From the NCBI GenBank assembly GCA_964057225.1, contig OZ059899.1, positions 7,068,001 through 7,132,000 on the forward strand: a DNA stretch of 64,000 bases, written 5' to 3'. This DNA comes from Auanema rhodensis. Taxonomy: Eukaryota; Nematoda; Chromadorea; Rhabditida; Rhabditidae. Both the position numbers and the translations under genes were made by a program. The notes beneath the pieces were generated by a model, which worked only from the letters and a program-made list of their open reading frames with translations, was not told the origin of the DNA and searched no databases. Shown here one piece after another: positions 1 to 14,100 of this stretch. Numbering within the stretch: position 1 is the stretch's first letter; every line of letters starts with the position of its first letter.

Positions 1-844
1 CCGTCGTTTCCCTCTCTTTACGTCGTCGTCATTCTGTCTTCCTCGCTGACTTTCATCAACCGTTTTTCTTCATCCGAATTCCATCCTTTAACAATTCCAA
101 TACGCACACATACACATATCATCACTACCATCACAATCATCATCTACACACATACATACACGCACACATATAGCTATCCATGTACATAGGCTTGGCGAGC
201 TGACTCAGATCTTGATTCCGCCGATTACCATATCTGGATATTTGACGTGAGAATTATCGAAAGCATCATAGGTGCTGATGCCGTTCTATATATAGTTATC
301 TCGTTTGTCTAACTTTGAATATTCTTTTAGAAAGTTCAAAATCCAGAATAACTTGTTTCCCCCATTCCCCTCTCATCAGTCTCATTTTAAGACAACTGAT
401 TTCTATTTTCCTAACTCAAGATCTAACTGTTTTCTATAGTCTTTAGCTACTTACCTATCTTTTCCATTCATGTATTGTCGTTAATCATCCATACTACACC
501 TTTTACGTGTTAGCCGTGTTGTTGCGTACACTCAAGAACAACCATTATTCTTCATTTGTCGTCTTCGGTTTTTCATTCTCTTCAATTACTTGATCATCTT
601 ATACAAATTTTCTTACTTTACTTTCTTCACTATCTTCAATAACGACTTCTCATCCTCCTCTCTGGCAATTGATAGATTTGTTCCCTCTTACCCTTTTCTT
701 TCTCTTTCACTTCTAAGGCTATTTGCTGCTCTCTCTTTCACTCATTCCATTCACATTTCCACAGCCATAATGTGGGCGTGGTTTTGTTTCGCCACTGGGT
801 CCCGCCTATCCGTAGCTAATCGCACGACGCGACGGCGGAGCGCT

Positions 845-870
845 CTGACGACGACGTTGATCGTCGTCAG
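845..870. other. Perfect 10-bp inverted repeat
   Basis: CTGACGACGA and TCGTCGTCAG flank a 6-base loop inside a GC-rich patch (about 760-880) of the T-rich leader. It could form a hairpin in RNA or serve as a palindromic binding site. Confidence 0.5.
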
Positions 871-3584
871 CCTCCTTCTTCATCAGACCCCACCCCATTT
901 TCGATTTCCTTTTCTGATGCTCCTTAGTTCTTTCACCCTCTCATACTTCAAAACTTTCTCATCCTTCTCTTTGTATCTCTATGAGACTGTCTATTCATAA
1001 GACTATTTGCATCCGATATTGTCTGTCAATCTCTCGTTTACAAATGTTTTTTCTCTGATTATCTTGATGTTAGTAGTGCTCTCGCTATTATGCATCTTCT
1101 AAATCTATTATTCAATCATATTCCTAGCTCTAGCAATATCATCATCTCGAGAGAAAGTACAGCTAGTGTGATACGATGAACTGCCAGTCCATATGGCTAG
1201 GCTTACGAGCGCTCACAATAAATCCGCCAAGAATAGTATTTTATCATTTCCTTTCATATAATGAGACTTGAACACAAATTATAACTGTTATTCCAACGTT
1301 CTCATTGTTTTTATACTTCAAATCGTATTTTTCATTTTCTGTTTTTAACATCAAAAAATTACCAATCTGCCTTTTGACAATTCTTATATTCAGTTAACTA
1401 CTTCCATCCTATTTTGTCTGTCGTGTGTTATGTTCGTTCGGAATAATCATCTGAACATCAACCATCGTCATATACAAACGGCATTTATCATTTATTTCTT
1501 ATCCTTTTCTATTTTGAATCCAGTCTGCTTTCGCTTCTGATTCTCTCTTCCTTGTCTTCTCCCTTTCATATCCTTCATCTTTCTTGTACATTTCTTGGGC
1601 TTTTCCCCATTTATGGCTTATTCCGTAACACACTCTTTCACTTTCAGATTCTGCTTCTATTGCTTTCTTATTCTTCCTTCATCCTCTACCATCATATAGA
1701 TCTTTCTCTCTTATTCAATCAGTGAAAGAAACATCACTGTCGTTGTCGTCGTTTGCTGACGGCAGCATCATTCTACTCTACTCTTCCTCTCATTCTTTTC
1801 CTAAAGCCAGTTCCCAGTTCCTTCTTTTCGTCTTTTCACTTTCTTCACTTCACCTTGTCCTCTCACTTCCTTACTCTCCCTATCTCTCTTTCTGTCTTGC
1901 CGCCTGCATGTCACTGTTGCGTAACTTGTGTTGTGGCCCAACACGTTGGGCGCCTGAGGCACTGTTTAATGTCTCCCATAGTGATGTTCAATCTTTCGTA
2001 CTTCCAACTCCACGTTATCTACAAATTCCCATTCAATTCATCTATCCAACATAGCCACCAGGAAAGATGGTTCTTATACTCATTCTTTCTCGATGCTCCT
2101 TGTATCTTTCGTATCGCTTTGTCAGGATGACGTCGCCGGCTGTCGACTCATCGCCAGCTCGTCTTCTGTACAAAGGCTTATTTTTCTTCGCCCTTTATGG
2201 AAGTCATCGGCCTAGTCAGTCTTTTCTGTCTGTCATCTTTTGAAGTTTCTGTGGTTCAACTGTTTAGCTGTGTAACTATGGTTATACTCAGTTGTTCATC
2301 ATCATCATCGTCTTCAAAGCGTTTCAGCCTTCAGAATCCATATTTAACGCACACTTCAGTCATCAGTTTAGGATCTTACATCAAACATGAAATCCTTTTT
2401 TCCTTTTCTTCATCTTATTTTCAATACAAAAATGCTCTCTTTTTTTCTATCTCTTTCATTACTCTTCCCATTTTAGTCTTTCTTTCTCTCTTCCTCTCTA
2501 ATATAACCACTATCAGGCCACAATCTTTCAGATCCATAGACAATCTTTTTTCTCCTAATAATTCGTTGATAACAAATATTGTGTTTGAGCTATTGATTTT
2601 GAAACATCGAGGGTTAATATGAAAAAAGCCGGAGAATTAGAGAGAAGTACCAGAAAAATGATCAGTATCACCAACTATCGAGATAAGATGTATGTTTTCT
2701 TGATTTTCGAAGCATCACAATCACAGCTGATGATGGTATTATTGTGATCCTCCATACTACTTTTTTTAATCTTATGAATTCCTTCTACCTGTAATCTAAG
2801 AGAATAGTTCTACGAGTTGTTCTATTATCTTTTTTCTTTGAAAGAAAACCCAACTATCTATCTTACCTATCATTTCTTTAATATCATATAGATACTTGTC
2901 GATTTTAGGACTACCTGACACCCAATGACTCCAAATAGGACCAATCTTATCTGTTTTTCTGTTAACATAATTAATAGTATATATCTATATCTATGTTTTT
3001 TTTTAAAAAATAGAATATATTATATATAATAGTTTATTATATACTTTTTATTTTAATTTTTTGTTGTTATATACATATATACAGATATTGGCATGTTAAC
3101 AGGGTTAATCAGAGTCCGTTATAGAGAGAGAGAGGAGAGAGGGAATACAAGCCAAAAGTGATGATGAGCATGTAATAAATATATGCTAGACAGAATAAGA
3201 GTGAATGAGTTTGAAAGGGACCGATTACATTTGATCTTTTTCTCACTCTCCTGTTTGTCAATTGACTATCAAAACTGCTCCGGAGTATGCTGACCTCGAT
3301 CTTCTCCTTCTCATACAAGACTTGTCACTTCCCTATTAGGCTTGTTTTATCTTATCACATCCATACCTCTTGTCAGTCCTCTATCTTTATATATTTTGCT
3401 CTTTTGATTAAGCAGTTAGGTCATCCACTATCCCTATCGTTTGCAAACTTGTACAGCTTATCACATTCAGTTAATCCTCTATCAGTCTCACCATGTTGTT
3501 CACTTTTCCCAATATATTACTATCCTATACTAGTTAATTTTCTGTATTTTTTAATGCCAAAAATATTTATTAAATATATAATAG

Positions 3585-3610
<26 letters not shown>
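3585..3610. repeat. (TA)n microsatellite
   Basis: TA run of about 13 units in the dve-like leader region, flanked by AT-rich DNA. Confidence 0.85.
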
Positions 3611-3620
<10 letters not shown>

Positions 3621-5169
3621 AATATACATATATTACTATATAATTTCAAACTTATAACAATATAATTGATATATTTTATTCATCTTCTTCTTCTTATTAT
3701 TATTATTACTATTATTTTCATTAATTACTAAATTCATCAACATTTTATAGTTTTTCATCTGATTTAACTATTCAACTATTAGTTGTTTATACTGTATGTA
3801 TATGTATATCAAATATCCGCTTTCAACATCAATTTGTCTCCCCCCCCCCTTCTCTTCTCAATGATGTGTATGTGTATGTATGGGACGTATCATTCTTCCT
3901 GCCGATTTTCAATGAGAGTTTGTTATCTCCTCTAGTTAGTAACCTTTCCCGGAAATGTTTAATTCATGGGATTTTGCTCCCTGATTTGAATGTTTATCGT
4001 ATCCTCCACTTACCGTCTTTCTCTCTATCTCTTTCACTCACTCACTTTTTTCTCCGCCCAGCTACCGACCATTCCTGTCTCTTTGTATTTTCTCTTTTCT
4101 CCTCTATTCTCTCAGTTCCTCTCACTTTTTCTCTTTTTCAATACCTTTCTATCTACCTCTATCGCTCTTTTCTCACTTTTTGGCTGTGCTAGCTCGTCGA
4201 CGCATTGGATTACAAATCAGTCAGTCCTGGTCCTGGAGCGATTGCAGGTACAGCCAGATACGTATAGACCGAAGCACATAGATAGATGCTACCATCGTAC
4301 AGATAGCTCTGACTAAGCACACTTCTTATGCCTTTCTGATTAAAGTTCTTCATCACTTGTAGTTATCTAGCTTTATCACATGTCATTTGGCCAGCTTGTT
4401 CACTTCATGCAACTGTTTGAACATTCTTTACCACATATATTCACGCATATCACATAACGATGACAATGATGGTAGCCCTGTCAGTCAGTCAGTTTGATCT
4501 TTTTTCTTTTTTTGATACAGCTGCTAGTGCCGTCGACGTATTAGCTTCAGCCCCCTCCTTTCTCTACATCACCTCATCCTAAACCTGTTATGTATTCGCC
4601 TTCGTCTTCATCATCTCTCTCTCACTTACCCCTTCCCCCCCCTTCTTTTCTTACTCTCTCCTTTATTTTCTTCAATCTATTTCTCTCGGTTTTACTTTCT
4701 TTCTCACTCTTATCTGTATTTTGTGCCTTCTGATCTTTTCAGTCCAACATCTCATCGTTTCCTCTACCTCGTAACCTTCTTGGCTTGCCATTTATGGCAT
4801 ACACATAGCCCAAACAGCTTCCTCCATCGTTCTCCTCTAACTCCTCCCCCTTCTTCTTCCAACTGCCAGCCCCCCCCCCCACCTTTTCTCTTACTCTCTC
4901 TTTTCTCTCTCTCGACAAGCTCCGCCCAATTGCCCGACACCTAAGCCCATCCCCTCAGATCCTTTTGCGGGTTAAGCCTTCTGCCCAAATACCATCAGAC
5001 TTCGTGCACACATTCAGCTACACTAGCTCATTCACATTCTACTATTATACAGTATATTCAATTATTATTGTTTTATAACTATTACATCTAGTATATATAT
5101 AGATAGACATATTCTTTTTCATATTCTTTATTCTTTTTTATATATTTTCTTATTCTTTTGCTATTATAG

Positions 5170-8100
5170 ATGTTCCCCGTACGGGTGGCCGTGGAAACGG
5201 TCCGTACGCAGAACTGTTTGACATGCGCCAGCGACGGCCATATCCTTATCGATACTTATGCCATTGTTTCTGGAACAACTTTACTGAATCAACTTGTTGA
5301 TACAGTTCTTTCTGCTCTTGGACATCCGCAGCTCGCATTGAATGCTAAAGGTACGAGTTTTTAATATCTTGTCTATATTAACCTATTGATATCAATATTT
5401 ATTATCAGAGTTAAATTTGTTATAATTTATATGCTAGAAGATGATATATCTTGTTCTTCAATCATAGTTTGCCCTGCTTTTTGTTATAATTCTCTGAGAT
5501 TGTTCTATGCTCTACTGTTTCTCATATATAATATTGACTTCGATCCGAGTATAGGCAACGAAAGCTTCCACAAAAAAAAAGTGAAAATGTATGTGAAGAA
5601 GTTACAAATCTTTGAACCGTTCCACTACATTTCGTTGTCAACTATTGCTATGCTTAGTTCGTTTCTAACTATTCGTCGCCCTCTTTTCATCAATTTACAT
5701 GGTACGGGGGGTGCTTGTCATCGTTATTCAATCTGATCATCATCCACTTGCCATAGCTGACAATTTTTACATGACGATTATAACGATGACGACAAGAAAC
5801 AGCAAAGACGGCGCTCATGATGATGTTGATGCTGATGATGCTGATGATGATGCTGATGATGATGATGACTATTGGAATCTTTTGCTTTCTACCATATTTG
5901 CCGAGATACTAGCTCAAATTCTAGGCATATTTCCTATTTTTTCGGCTTCTTATGTTATGATGTCTGTATGCGTCATATTTCAATCAGATTGACGACATCG
6001 TCAGCCCATCTAAACACAATGACAACTTCAACTTGACTTGCTCGATGACGGTATTGTCTTCTCATTCTATTAGCAGCATTGTCATCATTAGTATGTTGAT
6101 CTGCTCATAAACCGTCTTTTCCTCTATCAATAATTCATACATTCTTAGCTCTACCGATTAACAGATATTGCCATGTGATTCGGATCATTTTTGTTTTGTG
6201 AAAATGATAGAGACGAAAATCATTCTAAGTTTTCAATACTTTCTCCCTACCCAAATATATGTGAAGCTCAAATATACAGAATATAACTTATGAGAATAGA
6301 TTGTATGATGAAATGACGGTCCAAAAACAAATTTTAGCTGGTGGACTACTGATTATTGTGTGAAAATTGAGTCTTGTCTTCTCTTTGCTCTCTACTTTTC
6401 TCTTTATTCTTTCAGTTTTCCATTCATTTCTCTCACTTCTTTTCTTCCTTTTATGTCACACACCAATTTGCTGTTTACAAAACAAACAAATTGATTAATC
6501 ATTTAAGATATTAGCAATTTTTTCAATTTTTAGCCATATTAGTAGTCGTCTTCTTAAGTTGGAAAGAGAAGATTATTAAGTATTATTTAAAGTTTGTTGA
6601 AAAACTCATAAGACTTGGTCCTAAATGTTTTTGCATCATCATCTAATAATCTCAAAAGTTTTTATTTTTCTTTTCAAACCTGATCATCGCTTTCTTCATC
6701 ATCATCAACAGCAGCAGCAGCAACAGAAACAGCAACATGAAAACGATGATTACTTTTCTTCAGATTTCATTCCGTTTTCTCTTACAATTTTTATGGCTTC
6801 TGGACTGATCTTGCTATCAATGGCTGATTAGGTCAAACTAGATATCAGGTTATCATTTGATCCTGCCATCTATTTCATTGAAATTTTCATCGTTCTTCCC
6901 CCTCTAGTTCAAATAGAATGAAAGAGAAAACAACAGATAACTTGAGTAAGTCTTCTGATGATATGATTAGCTCTGTAGAACAATAGGATAGTCTATCTGA
7001 AGTAGAAAAATAGCATTAATGACATTTAATCATGTTCTGAAAACGATAGAGTTGTCGTCGGCACTGTATGAGTATAGTCCGATGATACCGACGACACTTA
7101 AGTAAGTTTTTGATGATCATCATCAAAGAGCTATCGAAAATCGAATATTACACCAATGTCTTTTGGCATGTCTCTTGAAGTCAGTTTCGTTGTCCCGGCT
7201 ATTGTTCCATCCAGTCTCTCAATCATCAAATCACGTGATATCATCTGTCAATTACAATCTCTAATTTGCCTTTTTTTGGCATAGTGAAAGCGATTAAGAT
7301 AGCTGTCATCATCATCATGTATACAAATAGTATACGAAGAAGACGTCGTTTTCGATAGTGAGCGAACGATAATCTTCTGTCTGGGACAGATTCATGCCAT
7401 CAGACGAGACTGGAACCGCCATCCATACAAATCCACCATAACAACAGGTTATATTGTTGTCGTTTAAGACTTCACAAGCCTCAAGACTATTGGTAAGAGC
7501 GAGACCGTCGGGGGTTAAGGATGACGAGATGAGATGGCATGTATAGATGATTGAGCGGAACAGAAAAGTAAAAGGAATGTTCGGCAATTGAGGGGGGATG
7601 GGGACTTGATGCTGTGTATGGTAAGGGGTTTTACGAGGGAATTGTCAAGTCTAAACTATGCCAGTATCTAAAGATTGAAGTCTGCATAGAAGGATTGTAC
7701 TGAAACTTTCATTAGCACTTTCTCTCTCTTAATCTACAAATTTATCGTTCAGCTTTTTGATTTTAGAATCGGATATGGTGCCAGTTGGTGTCAAACGCCC
7801 TTGCCATGTCCGATTATCCATGTGTCGTCGTCTTCAAATCATCTTCTTTCAGTCCTTTTCAGATTTTCTTTCTCTCTCTTTATAATATTTATCCTTAGCA
7901 TTTTCTTTTTTTTGTATTTCCTTTTACTTTCTTTTTCCTCTTATATTCTCTCTTTCTCTTTCTTTTCTTTCATCTTTCTTTCGTTTTCACTTGTTATAGC
8001 TTATTTTCTCTTAGCCGGATTTCAATGCGCCAAGGGCAGACAAGTGAAAGCTTGTTCCCGTTTTCACTGCGTAAGAATTGAAACACGTTCTTCCTTGAAA

Positions 8101-11100
8101 ACGGCTTAAGCTAAAGCATCTGTTACGTAGTTTGGCAGATTTGGAAAAGAAATAACCGAGGGAATCTTCTATTACCTTTTCAAGGCGCGAATTTCAAAAA
8201 TGATTATCCCCCCAAGGTGCTCGATTCTGATCGTTTTGAAAGATTAGAACGTCAGTCAAGTAAACTGTATTTTAGTAAATTTGAAGGACAAATTAGAGCT
8301 AAAAGATATAAAGTTGTTTCAAATAGCTCTGTATATGCTCGAGGATTGATTGCAAATGTTGTACAACAAAGTCCGGATAGCTATAATCTCCGACACCGAA
8401 ATTTCTTTTTTGAAATGTCGCAATGTAACTTAGTTGGCATTTCGTATACAAATCCGTCGAAACTATCCAGATAACACGATTCAGAGGAATGCGAATGGCC
8501 TTCAACTATAGCTATAGAATACGATCTGAAGTCGTTTTCCTTAGATGAACATGATGATTCATTGGGATCGAACATCCGAGTCACAGAGCGAGCGGAGCAT
8601 CGTAGAGAATAGAGAAGATAGATGTAAAAATGAAAATGAGGGAAAGAAAGAATATAAAGATAATAAAAGAATCGTTTTATTTTTCTTTTTTTCTGATTTT
8701 GTCTATATCGTCTTCTTCTATTCTTCACAACTTCTACAATTTTTGTTTTGTTTGGCCACACATCCAATACAACAAACCAACGCTACAATCATTCGTCGCT
8801 TCTGTGCTCGGTTTCCATATTTGACGAGTCGACTTTAAAAAATCTATTTCTATAGAATTGAATCAATATTCGTTTGAGGAGTTGGCTTTCAGCAAGTAAA
8901 AGTTGCCAGCGTATCTTTAGAAAATAGCTAGTATAGTTAGGAAGATACGGAGAAAGTGGGATAGATAAAGAGAATACAAGCTATTTCCGGTATTAAAATG
9001 CAAAAGCTTATTAAATTTGATAATGTACAATGCTAAATAACGCCCAAAACGTATACATTTGGCCTCTTTCATATGTTATGTACTATCAGGCAATTCTCGT
9101 CAACTTCTTTATCTACTCTCTCATTGTCTTTGTTACTTGATGACAATCCCAATTTCCTTTTTTTGAGACAAGTTTCCAGCTCTCTGCATCTTTCTATTTC
9201 TTCCTCCTATATGTTGTCTTTCTCCATATATTTCATATCATCTATCTAATTTGTAATCAACAGCTGTTTCTGAGCACGTGTACTGACACGAATAGCAAGT
9301 ATGATAGACCGCACTGTTCTGTTCAAAAAGGGGTGGGAAGAAGAGAATTGAGTTGTGACAGTTGAAATACAAAAAGTAGTGGATTTCAGCTGGTCTTCGT
9401 TCTGTTGTCTGATTCTCTTTCTCTTATTCCAGTCTTGCTTCTTGTCCTTCTCTTCTACATCTACCGTATCCACAAGAGGTAGAGTTAAGAGGAAAAGAGA
9501 ATAGAAAAGATAGAGAGAACGAGAGATGCAAAGAGAGCAAGGTAGTAGAAGGCCTCTGACAATCCCGAGACTGGATGGAGAAATGGTTGAATTAGAAGAA
9601 AAGGACGAAGAGGTAGAGGAAAACCGGGGCGGAAAATAGAATACAAAGATGGTTGGGATGGATTGATGGCAAACTGCTGAAGTACCAGCTAACAAGAAAA
9701 TAGAACTGTTCGGTAAAGTAGACAAGGGAAAGTATTTTTCATCTGAAAATAACATAAGATGGAGTATACATGAAGATGACGATGATGACATGCGCTATGC
9801 CAATCGCAATTATCTCCGTCTGAGGTCTCGCATCTTCATCATCTTGTTGGCTTGTTATGGAATATAGTTTTCCATTTACTTCTTTTTGCTATATTATGTA
9901 ATTTTCTCTTTTCCTTCTAATGTCTCTCTTTCACTCCCTCTTTCTCTAGTTCTTCCAAAAATGTATTGAAGACGACATCAACGACGGTGGCTTTTTGCCT
10001 GAGCTAGTCATCTTCTTCTCGTTCTTTCGTCATTCTACACATCTAGCATTCTCTCAATCCTTTACAGTCTCGCTCTTTAGCTATTTCTGCCATATTTTCC
10101 TTATATGGTATTTGGAGGTGAATAGATAGATAGATAGAGAAAGTGAAGAAAAAATATGAAATAGTATGAGAAAAATGATGGCAGACATCTAAGGGAAACA
10201 GAGAAATAGTGGCTGTTCTCATGTTATGTGGATGGCTGCTGCTGATTAGGAAACCTGTTCGCCAAGGGGGCTGCCTGCTGGCAGAATACTCGAGTCTTTC
10301 CTAATACAGACGAATCTTCTCTGTCTAGCTGTCTGACATCTCTTATAATTGAGCTGTATTCTTCTTCATCTGTCTGTATTTCCCCCTTCTCAACCGAATA
10401 AACTAACCGTGTGATCACACAGGGGTCGATCAGAAGAAAACATTACTAAAGTTACAAGATTGAGGGAGCGGCCTTCGAAAGACTTTAGAAGATTTTTGTC
10501 CTTTGCGTCGTGCACATGTTGTTAGTTCCATATTCAGTTAGCGTTTGATCATAGCATATCGCCATCGTCTGCTGATGTTACATACTGGATTATCATCTCT
10601 GCTTACAATCTCATTTCAGCTTTATCCAAAGTTTATTTGAAAAAATGAACAGTTACTCTGCTTTCATATACTGCTTCAAGCTATATCTTTAATAGATTGT
10701 ACCTCAGTTTGAGACAAACATGGTCATATTACAAAACGTCTCCAACCTGTTCTAACCGGCTTTCGTTGTCTAGTCAAGCCAAGCACTTGTTAGAAAAGAA
10801 AAAGGAAAGAGGAGGGGCTGTAGATTGTCGATTTCACGAGATTAGAGACATTTGGCAGATTGAAAATGAAAGTTGTGTACGATAACAAGAAGCAGAATAA
10901 GAAGAAGAAGAAGGGGAAAGAAGAAGATGACGATGATAATGGCGACGTCGTCAACCAAGTAGAAGAAACATACAGAAGATAGAAAAAGATAGTAATAGGC
11001 TAGCCTAAATGACACACAAAGAACATCTTATAGAAAAATAGAACAGAATTACTTTACAGATGTTTTTTTCTGCTTAACTATTTCATATCATCTCATCGTT

Positions 11101-14100
11101 TTATTTATCGAATATCTAAAAGTTAAGAATACAACATCTTGCCCTGCAGATTCGATAACAATCTGCTTTGCTATGATCGTACTTTCAACAGTTTCAATAG
11201 AAAAGGACCACCAACATCAGTAAAATCCAGCTGTTCATTTGTGTTTGAATGGTGAGAAAAAAATGGGAAAATCACATTGTTTTTTCGGGAAAAAATGACA
11301 CAGTCTTGTTCATCTTCTGTTTTTTGCAGTTTTGTCGGTCTTTCCTGCTTCACAAATTTTTGGCTCTTTCAATACAAAAGATGTGTGAAAGAAGCCGAAG
11401 CCGACATTCAGATCGTCAAAAGTGTTGGAACCGATTGAACACAAGAAATATTTTGAATAGGTTGAATAGAGCGCATCATCGACATCATCACCGTTACTGT
11501 CATCATCATAGCCATCCATCTGGAGAAGCAATAGTCAGACGTTAAGGCAGCATCGTCATATTAGTGGAACCTTCTGTTCCTCACTCACACACACATTTTT
11601 TCATTTCTTTTCATTGCATTTGCAATTCTTCCCAATCTTCAGCTACTTCTTTTATGCTGATGGTGATCAAAGGATTGGAAACAGAAGAAGAAAGAAATCA
11701 GATCTGATTCAATGTATCAAATGAATTGTAAAGAATACGAGCTGTTGAACTTCTTCCATAGTTTCCAAAATGAAATTCTGTGCTATTACTGATCATCTTT
11801 TTTTGGATCTGAATTCTACACTTTCACGAACAAACTTCTGTCTGTTTTCTTTTCACAGACTCATACACATATTGTATTCATTGACGATGTGTCGAAGTAA
11901 ACGATGTATACGTGTACAGCATGTATGTATGTTCAGAATCTGGAGACAATGTAATCTGATGAGACAAAGTAGCACGAATGTCTCAAGACACAGGCTTCAT
12001 CGTTATTTTGTCAGCAGTTGGTGTAGTCAAGCAAACAGTGGCTTTTGATGAGCCGCTTTAAAGTTTGCTGATCATCCATAAAGCACAACGACAACGACGT
12101 CGAAGCTTTTCGATGTCTGTATTTTTGAAACCAACAATCGATAATCTTGAAACAAACTGTTAATCTATTTCATGTTATAATCGGAATTAATTTGAAAAAA
12201 GCCGTTATACTTACCCAGCTGTTAGTTTCGATCGTTAGCAAACTTTATGAAAATGAAACTTTTGTGGAGATGAGGATGGGGAATGCGACCGGAGCTACAT
12301 AAAGTCAGAGACAAATATAAATAAAAACAAAAATAATCATCATTATATCATATAAATTTATATAATTTAACTTAACTATATTATAATATTAATATCGATA
12401 TCAATATATTACATTTATTTGAATTAATTAATTATTTATATTATTTTTTTCAGGTCTTGTTCAAGTTAACAACTGGAAAGCTCTACCATTTGATCAAATT
12501 ACTGATAATCTAGAGGATACAGTTCACAGTCTATTTAAAGATATTGCCAATCAAATCACACTCCGAATACTTACTAAGCCGTGAGTTTTACTTTCAAGTT
12601 GAGAAAAAGATCTCAAAGGTTGTGACTTACTTCAAAATATTTTCCTGTTCATCCTTTACAAATACATTTGCTTGAAAAAAAACAAGAAAAATGCTATTCC
12701 TTTTCAAAATTGTCAACTTTATAACCAGCAAAACGTTCCTACTCTTTAAATACTTCATGTTCAAGTTTGTGTTCAATAGTTCCAGCTCAACCAGACATCT
12801 GTTTTTCTTTTCCATTTTGCTCATTTCGAAGTGTAAATTTGACAGACTGAGAAATGTAAGGTGACATTGAAAGAGAATTGTGAGAGTTTATCTGGTTGCT
12901 ACAGAAGACTCGTCAGCTCGTTCGTATCGTTCGACTTTTGTCCTGCTCAGCCGTCTGAATTTATGCTATGTCTCTGTGTATCTTCTATTGAAATACTTTG
13001 CACACCTTTTCTCTCTTTACTTCTTTCTCTCTTCTATATTCTGTTCGAAGGCTCCAAGCTTATCCAAACACATGTTCTGTTCTCTCATTCCATAGATTGT
13101 CCTCATGTGCTTTGAGCCCATCGTCTAAAGTTGACGAAGAAAAGAGGAAAGTTGTCGATCGCAACTCATGTAACTGCCTTTAGTATTTCTTATGGGTCTT
13201 CATAACCTTATCCCTCATGTTGTCTGTTCATTCGAAATCTCTTGTTGATACACAGTATTTCGACTATTTGCCAGTTCACGGAGACATGTTTGTATGACAG
13301 CTCTACTTGGTTGCCTTGTGTTCTATGAGCTCCATTTCTTCTTTCTTTCTCTACCTCTATATCATCTCTCTTTCTCTCTCTCTATTAGCTTGGGTTTTAT
13401 CGTTCTTTACATTCATGACTGTATCTGACTTGGAGAGGGGTGGGCAAAATATACGAGACAGATCTTTTCCACATCCCATTTGCTTGTCGAAGCCTCGTCC
13501 CGCCTCACTTACCGTAATCCCTTCATCGTCTGTGAAGCATAGCGCTGTGCTCCGTGTATTTAACGGATCAGGAGCTCAGAAAGCTCAGGTAGAAAGAGGA
13601 CAGGGACACACAAAAATTGAGAGATAGATTCGAAAACTGTGAACAGAAGTTAGGCTACATTATAATTTGAGGGACCAACTAGGTGAAATCTTCTGAGCTG
13701 GTGAATCATCCGATACGACATGGTCTTGTCTGATTCAACCTTTTATTATCTATACAACAGACCTATGTCTTATAGAACTATGGGAAGACATAGAGAAGAC
13801 AATATGTTCTGAGATCTGAAGCCAATAACAGCAATCATCAGTGTTATTGGCTGAATACGGAACATAGATCGTATGACAGTCATAATCATGTCTTGTCTCA
13901 TGGTGCAATTAAGCCAATTAGAGCGACATCATTCACTAGGATTTGGCTTAGAAATTTCTGAAATAAATACTATATAGTGTATAGTATATAGTATATAGTA
14001 TATAGTATATAATATAATTTATTGATTTAATATTTTTATTATTCCTTCTGAATCAAATTGAATTGGAAAAGTGGTGTCAAGAGATTGGGGGAATTGAAAA

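Larger units (their letters stand above)
1..5169 (+). other. Pyrimidine-rich non-coding leader (probable outron or 5' intron of the dve-like gene)
   Basis: I find no supportable coding exon here. The plus strand is rich in T and C throughout, with runs such as TTTCTCTC, like the introns of the plus-strand gene that follows, so the region is probably transcribed as leader or upstream intron. It ends in the acceptor-like CTATTATAG at 5161-5169, directly before the first recognised coding exon. It also contains GC-rich patches near 760-880, 2120-2165 and 4190-4330, TA and poly-C runs near 3585-3610 and 3841-3850, and a 10-bp perfect hairpin at 845-870. A promoter may lie inside it or further upstream. 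Confidence 0.5.

Noticed and set aside
2127-2180. Coding-like ATG segment (Met-Thr-Ser-Pro-Ala-Val-Asp) as a possible first exon of the dve-like gene
   Set aside because: The only donor leaves phase 2, which would shift the ULD exon at 5170 into an early stop.
4193-4246. Possible exon reading Leu-Val-Asp-Ala-Leu-Asp-Tyr and ending in GCAG before GTACAG
   Set aside because: It ends in phase 1, whereas the ULD exon at 5170 needs phase 0 to keep its homology-supported frame.
5699-5992. Asp-rich open frame across the GAT/GCT repeat
   Set aside because: Repeat-driven translation inside intron 1; no splice sites or homology.
8217-8474. 85-codon plus-strand frame of fairly balanced composition
   Set aside because: Reads somewhat protein-like but has no recognisable homology and its first codon is CTG/TTG-type. 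An overlapping minus-strand frame is equally long, and it cannot be joined in phase to the dve-like exons.
9246-9791. Longest uninterrupted open frame in the window, 181 codons on the minus strand
   Set aside because: Low-complexity Ser/Phe/Leu-rich translation of a purine-rich island in intron 1 of the dve-like gene; no domain, no splice context.
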